Of a stretch of DNA of 24,371 bases, positions 12,303 to 20,300 are shown piece after piece. The DNA is from a virus. The position numbers were made by a program, and so were the translations under genes. The notes under the pieces were generated by a model. It did not search any database. It worked only from the letters and a program-made list of their open reading frames with translations, and was not told where the DNA came from. Each line of letters begins with the position of its first letter. Within the stretch, counting starts at the first letter, position 1. The stretch covers positions 1 to 24,371 of the IMG/VR virus record IMGVR_UViG_3300032293_000109; one strand, 5' to 3'.

Positions 12303-14183
12303 ATGGCGTATTTCATAGATGCCACCGACGATGTGTTGGCGTTTGATGGTATCCGCTCCTTTACCGGCGGACAAGCCAGCGGACTCCAATCTGACCAGTT
12401 AGCCCAGAACCAAGTACAAAGGTTGGTCAACATGACCCTTTCCCCAAAGGGCAATCTGGAGACTCGGCGCGGGGTAACTAGCTTTAATACGACCGCTACA
12501 TCCCAACAAGGATCAATCGGTGGGATGGCTTACTACGATACTACTGGCACGGAAGATTTAGTTACTGTGACCGAAGGCAGGCTGTATACGATTGATTCTG
12601 GCGGCACAGCCGACCTCCATCCTGCTGACGAACTTTGGGGTGCGGTCAACCGAACTTGGGATGCGGAAGTCCAGCAATGGGCAGATGGTTATGTTGTGGC
12701 TTATACCTCCAAAGTTTCTATGGCGCAGTTTAACAACAAAATGTTTCTGGCAGATGGCGATGACGATTTACACTTTTTTGATGGTAACATTGTCCAACGG
12801 CAGGGTGGTAAGGTAAGGGCAATAACCGTTACAACCGCAGGCTCTGGGTATACCAGCGCGACCGCCATTATTACCGGACCTAACTGGGGCGGGGAATTGC
12901 CTACTTTAATTACCAACGTAGCTGGCGGAGCGGTGACGGGGGTGGTGGTAGTCAATGGCGGTTCTGGCTACGGCTACACGCCTACGGTTACGATTATTGG
13001 CAACGGCTCTGGGGCTACGGCTACGGCTACGGCCAGCCCACCGCCCCAGGGGTTACAGACGATTATCAATGCTGGTAACAGGTTGTTTGGCGTTGGCTCT
13101 GGTGCAAACCGCAACACACTTTACGCCTCGGACATCCTAGATCCTTCCGTGTGGGATTTGACAAACAGCGTGGTAGTTAACGGCGATGATGGCGATGAGA
13201 TTACCGCTATTGTGCCTTACTTTGAGAATCGTATTATTGTATTCAAGCGACGCAGGATATTCCAAATCACCATCCCGCCCGACATGACCAGTGCGGCTGA
13301 TTGGACCATATCGATCATTTCCAATAACATTGGGTGCGTGGCGGGGGCATCAGCCATCCAAGTTAACAGCGACATATTCTTTCTGTCTGACGATGGCATC
13401 AGGTCGCTCATTCGGTCTGCTTCGGACGACTTTACCTCAGTCGGCTTGCCTATCTCGGAAGTTGTTAAGGACGTAATCCAAGAAATCAATACAGCGCAGA
13501 TTGGCATTAGCACTGCGGCTTACTACGACAATAGGTATCTACTTGCCGTACCTACAGGCTCCAATAACTTTAACGACACCATTTTGGTCTATAACACTAT
13601 TCTGGGAGCGTTTGAGGGAACTTGGACACCGAAGGTAATGCAGTTTGCCTTGACCAATTTTGAAAGCGAAGGCTTGCGGTTAATGATGAAATTGACCACC
13701 GGCCAGATTAACAAGTACAGCGGATACAAGACACCAGCTCAAACTACGTCAGCAGATTATGTGGACTTTGGCATCCAATCCAACGGGACAAGCGTTGGCA
13801 CGTTTGATTTTAGCTCGTCCGTCCGTACCCGCGATATGGACTTTGGCGATCCATTTGCTCAAAAACATGGTAGCAATTTCGAGATCATCTTTGATGATTC
13901 GTATTCTAACAATGCTACTATTGCCATTCAGCGGGACAGCGATGTTGGCGATGTGGAAGTGCAGCCCAACCTAAATATTGCCAGCACCGTGTTGGTACTG
14001 CCATTTGTCCTGCCAGCCGTTCTGCCTACTTCGGTTAAGAAACGCATTGCTTCCGATTTGCGTGCTTACGAAAAGTGGCGGTTAATCAACATCAGTGTTA
14101 CCTCTGAGGCAAACAAGATGGCGGTTAGGCAGATTACCGCAGCCGCCAACCCCGATACCATTGAGGTGCAAAAGACGATATGA
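12303..14183 (+). CDS. Tail nozzle (tail tubular B / P22 gp10-like) protein with an inserted repeat domain
   Basis: This encodes 626 residues. The pattern GLQSDQLAQNQVQRLVNMTL, then SPKGNLETRRGVTSF (residues 28-62), is the typical opening of short-tail nozzle proteins. Later blocks such as NAGNRLFGVGSGANRNTLYA, WTISIISNNIGCVAGASAIQ, DDGIRSL and AYYDNRYLLAVPTG look like blades of a beta-propeller. Around residues 168-245 lies an insertion with two copies of an 'I-x-V-x-x-x-GSGYT-x-P/A-x-V/A-T-I-x-G' motif (TTAGSGYTSATAIITG; VNGGSGYGYTPTVTIIGNGS). The nozzle closes the tail and forms the tip channel. The insertion may add exposed surface for host binding. The stop overlaps the next ATG (ATGA). 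Confidence 0.75.
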   Translation: MAYFIDATDDVLAFDGIRSFTGGQASGLQSDQLAQNQVQRLVNMTLSPKGNLETRRGVTSFNTTATSQQGSIGGMAYYDTTGTEDLVTVTEGRLYTIDSGGTADLHPADELWGAVNRTWDAEVQQWADGYVVAYTSKVSMAQFNNKMFLADGDDDLHFFDGNIVQRQGGKVRAITVTTAGSGYTSATAIITGPNWGGELPTLITNVAGGAVTGVVVVNGGSGYGYTPTVTIIGNGSGATATATASPPPQGLQTIINAGNRLFGVGSGANRNTLYASDILDPSVWDLTNSVVVNGDDGDEITAIVPYFENRIIVFKRRRIFQITIPPDMTSAADWTISIISNNIGCVAGASAIQVNSDIFFLSDDGIRSLIRSASDDFTSVGLPISEVVKDVIQEINTAQIGISTAAYYDNRYLLAVPTGSNNFNDTILVYNTILGAFEGTWTPKVMQFALTNFESEGLRLMMKLTTGQINKYSGYKTPAQTTSADYVDFGIQSNGTSVGTFDFSSSVRTRDMDFGDPFAQKHGSNFEIIFDDSYSNNATIAIQRDSDVGDVEVQPNLNIASTVLVLPFVLPAVLPTSVKKRIASDLRAYEKWRLINISVTSEANKMAVRQITAAANPDTIEVQKTI

Positions 14184-14548
14184 CGGCTGTTGAGTACATT
14201 GAGGAGAGTGGCGTGCCGGAGTCCATGTGGCCTAACCTAGAGGCTTGGTACGGCTGGTTCGAGAAGCAAGGGATGGTTGGGGTGGTTAAGGATGGGGAGG
14301 AGATAGCAGGCGTGGCTCTGGCTAGGTGTCTAAAGGATGGGCAAGAGCCTAAGCATTATGAGCATACTGAAGATGGGGAGAATGTGTTTGTGGATTTGAC
14401 TATCTCCTCAAAAGGTGCTAAATCCTTACGATGCTTGCTGTTGCTCCTTTGGGAGCGTTTTGGTCCTCGCAAGCGGATCACCTTTAATCGTTCTGGAAAA
14501 CCAAGGAGTTACGACTATATGACATTTATGCGAAAGGCTAGGGTTTAA
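14180..14548 (+). CDS. GNAT-like protein
   Basis: This encodes 122 residues. The pattern MVGVVKDGEEIAGVALARCL (residues 32-51), VFVDLTISSKGAKSLRCLLL (70-89) and KRITFNRSGKPRSYDYMTFM (98-117) follows the strand-helix order of small acetyltransferase-like proteins: strands, a short loop where acetyl-CoA would bind, a helix, then a closing strand and helix. The classical Q/R-x-x-G-x-G/A loop is not clearly present, so catalytic activity is unproven. The gene lies between the nozzle and the internal virion genes, where T7-like phages also carry a small protein required for virion maturation. This is a positional analogy, not a demonstrated homology. Confidence 0.55.
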   Translation: MTAVEYIEESGVPESMWPNLEAWYGWFEKQGMVGVVKDGEEIAGVALARCLKDGQEPKHYEHTEDGENVFVDLTISSKGAKSLRCLLLLLWERFGPRKRITFNRSGKPRSYDYMTFMRKARV

Positions 14549-14552
14549 CACC

Positions 14553-15026
14553 GTGGGTAGCCCATCCATTCCTGCACCTCCTCCTCCGCCCGATCCAGCG
14601 GCGGTAGCGCAGGCTAATGCAGATGCGTATAAGAAGAACATTGATACCTACATTGAGAAAGCCCCAGCGATGGCAGAGCTTGAGAATAAGCTTCGTCTGC
14701 AATATATGCCAGCCCAGCGTGGCTTGGAACGCCAGCTATCAGCCCTAGACCAGCAAGCTGGGGTGCAGGCTGGGATGCAGCTAGAACGCCAATACGGACC
14801 ACAGCGTACCCTAGAATCGCTCCGCAGGCAGTATGAAACTAGCCCACAAGCGTATGCCTTGAATCGTGGATTAGGCGATCAGATGACTCGCCAGTTCGAG
14901 CGCCTCTACGGAACTAGCCCATACGCATCAGTCGAGCAGAGTGTCGCGTTCAATCGCCAGCCAGGGCCAGTTGATTTCTATGGAACAGTTGGAACAAACA
15001 TTTCCAGCCCAACGCTAAAGGCTTAA
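14553..15026 (+). CDS. Small internal virion-type protein
   Basis: This encodes 157 residues starting at GTG 14553. It opens with a proline run (SIPAPPPPPDPAAVAQANAD) and continues as a helical, Gln/Arg/Tyr-rich protein (ERQLSALDQQAGVQAGMQLE, QTRTL-like pieces, TRQFERLYGTSPYASVEQSV). No enzyme motif or membrane span is seen. It is first in the set of internal virion genes, as the smallest ejection protein is in several podoviruses. It probably forms part of the ejected core or tail-inner structure. No convincing Shine-Dalgarno is visible except AGGG at 14540-14543. Confidence 0.55.
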   Translation: MGSPSIPAPPPPPDPAAVAQANADAYKKNIDTYIEKAPAMAELENKLRLQYMPAQRGLERQLSALDQQAGVQAGMQLERQYGPQRTLESLRRQYETSPQAYALNRGLGDQMTRQFERLYGTSPYASVEQSVAFNRQPGPVDFYGTVGTNISSPTLKA

Positions 15027-15027
15027 T

Positions 15028-16617
15028 ATGGCAGCAGCATATCGTTTTTATCCTGGGCAAGTTCAAGATGATCGTTATCCGACAAGATACAAGGTTAATG
15101 ATGATGGAACAATTTCTACTTTGCAATCTCCAGCAATAGGCGACAGAAATCAAAAAAGAATAAACATAGAAAACTACAGCAAACAATCTGGTGGTTTTCC
15201 TTTTACAAATATAGCCGACGCTCAGAATGAAGTTTCAAGAAAACAACGGGTCGACATTAAAAACCTACAAGACACATACGAAAAGCGGTTGGCCGATGTG
15301 ACAAGCCAAGAAAATACTCGCAACTCTCTTGCTTCTCAGATCCAAGCATTAACTGCTGGAGGCTTGGGAATGCAAAATCCAAATGCAGGACCAGAGTTTG
15401 GCCAAGCCCTATCCCAACTTTCCGCTGATCGCAATTACGGATCTTCTGATCTTGGATCAAGACTTAACTTTCAAGTCTCAGACGATCAAATTGTTCAAGA
15501 TTACAATAACTCAAAGCTATCCCGCCTAAACAGCGTGATTGAGCGTGGCAACACGCAGATTGCTGGCATTCAGGAGCGTCTAAATGCGGCCAATCAGCTA
15601 TTAGCTGGCTTACCCGCTGGTGACGCTCGCAGGACTGGTTCAGAAGTATTCATCAAGCAACTCAACGATGACTTGAAGAGCGTAACCAGCGCAGTCACAG
15701 GCGCGCAGGATATGCAAAAGAATTTCAAGCCTATCACGATGGATAGCCCCGAAGGGCTAAAGGAGATCACATCTTTCCGATCTTTTGTCCAGCTACCCGA
15801 AGAGCGTGCTTCCCAACAGCTTTTCCAGATTGATCCAGATTCATACCGTACTGCGGTTGGCTTGGGTCAGCAGTATCGCCAGATGGCAACTGAGCCAATT
15901 GGTGCTACGACAACGCCAGAGACTGAGCAGATTCGTCAGACCATCGAGGACGAGGCTCTTAACCAACTACGCCTTGGATCGACCATTGGTGCGGAAGAAC
16001 GGCGTGGTTATGAGCAATCCATCCGAGCCGCACAGACTGCCCGTGGCAACGTCTTTGGCCTTGGACCGGCAGTACAAGAAGCCTCACAGATCGGTGCGGC
16101 TGGCGAAGCCCGCAAGCTGGCACGCTACGGGGCAGCACAGAGCTTCCTTGGATCTGGCTTGTCGAGTGGTGATGCGCTCAAAGCTGACTTGGCTTTCCGT
16201 GATGCACTCCAGCAAAACAGGCTGGGTGCAGCTTCCAACTTTGTTGCTGGCGGACCTTCCATCGCCAACCTCGCTGGCGCACGCACAGCCCAGCAGCAGG
16301 CTGCAATGCAGAGCTACATCCAAGCCAATCAAGCATTGCCTGGTGGGTTTAATCAACAGCCGTCTACGGCGGCGAACTTCTATCAAGCAGTGGACCAGCA
16401 GATTCCAGTTCAGCTTACCAATGCGTTTAACCAGCTTTATCGCTCGCAGGCTGATTACGGGGCTAGCACCTATGGTGCGCAGGTTGGCGCAATTTCTAGG
16501 CAGCAAAGTGGGGCGCAGCAGTTCGCATCTATTGCTGGTGGTATTGGTAGTATTGCTGGCGCAGCCGCACCAGGCGGATTGTTTGGCGGACCAGCATCTA
16601 ATGCATTCTTTAGGTAA
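15028..16617 (+). CDS. Internal virion (ejection) protein, 529 residues
   Basis: Ribosome-binding site AAAGG at 15018-15022 precedes ATG 15028. The first 150 residues (MAAAYRFYPGQVQDDRYPTR, then AQNEVSRKQRVDIKNLQDTY) are AT-richer than the rest. Residues 150-330 are helical with heptad-like stretches (LSRLNSVIERGNTQIAGIQE). The region IEDEALNQLRLGSTIGAEER to FGLGPAVQEASQIGAAGEAR and the Ala/Gln-rich part AQQQAAMQSYIQANQALPGG is typical of podovirus ejection proteins. The tail is Gly/Ala-rich (GGIGSIAGAAAPGGLFGG), possibly membrane-interacting. It would be packed in the head and ejected with the DNA. There is no detectable catalytic motif. The gene ends with tandem stops TAA TAA. Confidence 0.65.
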   Translation: MAAAYRFYPGQVQDDRYPTRYKVNDDGTISTLQSPAIGDRNQKRINIENYSKQSGGFPFTNIADAQNEVSRKQRVDIKNLQDTYEKRLADVTSQENTRNSLASQIQALTAGGLGMQNPNAGPEFGQALSQLSADRNYGSSDLGSRLNFQVSDDQIVQDYNNSKLSRLNSVIERGNTQIAGIQERLNAANQLLAGLPAGDARRTGSEVFIKQLNDDLKSVTSAVTGAQDMQKNFKPITMDSPEGLKEITSFRSFVQLPEERASQQLFQIDPDSYRTAVGLGQQYRQMATEPIGATTTPETEQIRQTIEDEALNQLRLGSTIGAEERRGYEQSIRAAQTARGNVFGLGPAVQEASQIGAAGEARKLARYGAAQSFLGSGLSSGDALKADLAFRDALQQNRLGAASNFVAGGPSIANLAGARTAQQQAAMQSYIQANQALPGGFNQQPSTAANFYQAVDQQIPVQLTNAFNQLYRSQADYGASTYGAQVGAISRQQSGAQQFASIAGGIGSIAGAAAPGGLFGGPASNAFFR

Positions 16618-16623
16618 TAATTT

Positions 16624-17391
16624 ATGCCAGCAATAACACAAGCAGCGCGTGACTATGATAAAGCCATGCAGCAAATGCAATATGATAAGGCCATGAAGTC
16701 TGAGCTTGAACTTCAGAAGCTTCAATTTGATGTAGCGAAAGCACGCGAAGAGGCTGATATGTCAACAGCAATTGGAAGATCGTCAAAAGCTGCTGATGTT
16801 GCTGCTTTTCTTGAGCAAGAAAAACAAAGGGAATTCGGCATTCCGATTGGTGAACAAATGGCATCGAAGATGGTGGCTCAAGGTGGACCAAGTATTCTTG
16901 AAGCCACAAAGATGCAGGGACAACTTGATGTTGAAGCTAGGGCAAGGCAAGCAAGAGTTGAGGCCGCAAAGAATTACTTGGCTGGCGAGAAATCCTTGCT
17001 TCCAACTGCCGACATAAACCTTGGCGGAGTGAAGCGAACTGTTCTTGCTCCAGAGGCCGGCATGGCTGGAGCAGATATTTATACTCAAATTTACCGCACT
17101 CAAGTTCCTCAATTGGCCGCAACTTATGAGGCAGAGGGCCAGCCAAGAGATACAGCAATTAAAATGGCAAGTGCGGATGTAAGGAGCAAACTTACTGGAG
17201 CAGCATCAAGCGGGAAAATTCCCCTAATAGCTGCGAATGGAAATCCTATTTTTGTTACTGTACCTCAAGCAGCACAATTGCTAGATTCTGACATAACTCC
17301 TCAATTTATGAAAAATCAACTAAGAGAAGCCCTTGGAGGCAAGGAAGAACCAGCGGCTGCAAATTGGGTTAAAACAAGACTAGGCAGATAA
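16624..17391 (+). CDS. Internal virion-type protein, 255 residues
   Basis: Predominantly helical and charged: MPAITQAARDYDKAMQQMQY, SELELQKLQFDVAKAREEAD and RARQARVEAAKNYLAGEKSL form long helices or coiled coils in residues 10-120. The second half (AGADIYTQIYRTQVPQLAAT, then DTAIKMASADVRSKLTGAAS and PQFMKNQLREALGG) is also helical. It lies between the 529-residue ejection protein and the 1604-residue giant, so it is probably the middle member of an ejection set. The sequence is not recognised as a named family. Codon composition is AT-leaning compared with the 3' part of the previous gene. Confidence 0.55.
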   Translation: MPAITQAARDYDKAMQQMQYDKAMKSELELQKLQFDVAKAREEADMSTAIGRSSKAADVAAFLEQEKQREFGIPIGEQMASKMVAQGGPSILEATKMQGQLDVEARARQARVEAAKNYLAGEKSLLPTADINLGGVKRTVLAPEAGMAGADIYTQIYRTQVPQLAATYEAEGQPRDTAIKMASADVRSKLTGAASSGKIPLIAANGNPIFVTVPQAAQLLDSDITPQFMKNQLREALGGKEEPAAANWVKTRLGR

Positions 17392-17392
17392 C

Positions 17393-20300
17393 ATGGCTGA
17401 AGCCCTAGAGCTATCATCAGCCAATCGTATTCGGCAACTGGCGGGGATGCCCGTAGAGCCAGAGCCAGCACCAAAACTAGAAGAACCTCCGGCGTGGAGT
17501 GAGGTCAAGGCTTCCGAAGATTACAAGACTCTTACCTATCCAGAGCAAGTTAACTTGGCTCAACAGTGGGGCGCGGAAACAAAACAGTACGCATCCACGC
17601 TTAAAGACTACACGCCAGAGCAAGATGCAGAGATTGATGACTTCGTAAATACGCAGGCCGTGGATGTGCCGACCAATGTAAAGGTTGCGGCTGGTGCTGC
17701 TGGTCTGGTAAAGGGATCGGCCTCGGTGATGGGCGGGATTGCCGGAGGGTTGGGAGGGCTTGCAGTTGGTGGGCCTGTTGGAGCAATTGCTGGGGGTGTA
17801 GGTGGAGCAATAGCGGTTGGCGAACTAGCCGAGGCTGGTCTGCAAAAGTTTACACCTAATGTGGCTAGGGCAAGGGAGTTTGCTCCCACTGCTGCTACCG
17901 TAGGCGAATATGCGCCTTCTGTTGTAATGGGTACGGTTGGTGCGAAGCAATTAGTCCAAGCTGGCAAAACATTGTTTCAAGAACTAGGCGCGAAACGAGC
18001 CGCGCAGGAACTGGGCAAGACTGTAGCCACGGGGGCTGGGATAAGTGCTGGGGTTGGAACGGGCGTGAGGGCAGTTACTGGCGGAGAGGTTACGCCTAGC
18101 ACAATCGCCACAGATGCCTTATTCGGTGCGGCCTTTGCTGGGCTGGGGAGTGGGTCAAGGATTAAGGGGTACAACCGAGATCAAGCGTTGTCGTTGAATG
18201 AAAGGGTTAAGGCTGGTACTGCCACAAAAGCGGAGTTTAGGGATTGGAATGGCATACTGGCCGAAGCACAAAGAACACAGGCAAGGGGCGTAGCTGGAGC
18301 AAGGCGCACTGAAGTAGAACTAGGTGGACGCAGGGTATTAGATAAGACTGAACTTACCCCAAGCAAACAGCCGCAAGTAACGCCACAACCTACCGCCGAG
18401 CTACCCGCGCCTAGGCCTGTTGTGCCGGAACTACCCGAAGCTGGTGTGCGCGGAATTGTCCGTGGCACACAAGCCGACACAGCAGCGATGCAACGGCGTG
18501 GAATCATTACGCCAATGCAGGAAAGCCTAGTCGACCTAAACGATCCAGTACCGAGAACGAATGTATTTACAACCGAATCCCAAGGCATCAATCGTGAGGC
18601 GATTATTCTGGGGCCACAATTTGAGATTGTGCAGGAAGGTCCGATTGTTACGCCAAGGACTCAGTTGCCGACAACGGAGAGGTTGGCGTTGCCAGGCAGA
18701 ACAGATGAGCCGTTCAGGTCAGCCGAGGAAGCAGCTAAAACTATAGAACTAGAAAAGGGCATGGAGGAGAGGATTAGGCAATCTCCGCAGGGGGGTAAGG
18801 GATTAAGAAAGGACTTGAGAGCGCAAGAACCAATCCTTACCCCAGACGAGGAAATGGCCATCTCAGAAAGACAATTTGAAAAAGAAAGATTGGTTACAAG
18901 TAATCCCTCTCAAGATCAAATTGAATATCCAGAAGCAGCTTTGGCTGAAATGATTGAGCCGCCCTACCGACCTATTGATTCGGATGTAATAGATTTTATA
19001 ACACAAAATGGAGGGATACTTTCAAAAACTTCTGCCCGCAGAGAAAAGAATTTGGAATTATACGGGAAAAAAGCTGGTTCTGGCGTAAAGCGTTTAGCAG
19101 AAGAAACTGGTATAGCAGAGTACGACTCAATGCCAGAAATGGATTTTTACGAAAAAACTCAAGTCTACAGAAAACAAGGATTGGCATTAGATGAAATGGC
19201 TCAAATGGCGTACGATCAATTGGGCGTTGGAGACGGAACTTCCAGCACATTTGGATCTATAATTGCTCAAGCACTTGCCACAAGAAGAAAACTAAGAACC
19301 CCCGATAGGGCATTTGAAAGTCAGAAAAAGTTTATTAAAGATGTTTTGATTCCGTCAAAAGAACTTACTCCAATTTCTGCTCAATCTCTTGTAGTCGGTG
19401 ATATTTTGCAGGCGAAACAAGGGGACATCAGGGTTATTGATATTAACCCCGACACAATGGAGCCAATTCTTGACGGAGGCGACAATTATGGCCAACAGAC
19501 CATAAAGACAGATTCTCATGTTTTTGTAAAAACTGTTAACAATCGGAGCATACCTACTATGCCTCGCCCTATGCGTGGCAAGGCTGGTGAGGCTGGGTTT
19601 ATTGTGTCTGATGTGCAGGAAGGCGCGGCCAAGGTAGCGCAGAAGTGGCTCACCACAGAAGGCAATCTTCCCAAAGAGATGTTTGACATCATGGAAGCGA
19701 AGGGATCGCGCACGCAGGCGATGCTCAAGCAGATTGATTTTACGCTGGCAGATTTGGGCAGGGCAGCGAAAGCATTGAATGGCACAGCAAAACTCACGCC
19801 ACAGCAATCCAGCCAGCTTGACGGATTCTTGCGCGGACGAGCCGCTGTAACCACGCTACCAGAGCCTTTCCGGCCCATCGCCTCACAGATGCGTAGACAG
19901 TTGGACAACCTTTCCGAACAGTTAATTGAGGTTGGCGCGTTTAGTGAAGAGCCAGGACCGTCTGGAGTAAGCAAGGCTGATATTGTCAGAGCAAACAAGG
20001 AGGAGTACCTAACCCGATCTTACGAGGGCAGGGAAAATCCTAAGTACACTGTCGAATTGGTTAAGCGCAGAAATCCAGTCGCGTATGCTAATGCTGAGAA
20101 CTTCGTCCGCACGCAAATGAAAGCCGCTAACCCCAATGTGACCGAGGCTGAGGTACAGGGCAAGATTAAGCAGTATGTTGAAGGAGGCCGAGATAAACCT
20201 TTTGAGTCGTTAATTGATGCCGCCACGCTAGGCAAGAACCTTGGCATAACCAAGAAGCGATTAGACATTCCCAAAGAGATTCGTTTCCTTATGGGCGAAT

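Noticed and set aside
16084-16725. 213-codon - strand frame across the ejection genes
   Set aside because: Leu/Arg/Cys/His-rich with no family pattern, and the + strand genes in this region are continuous and coherent.
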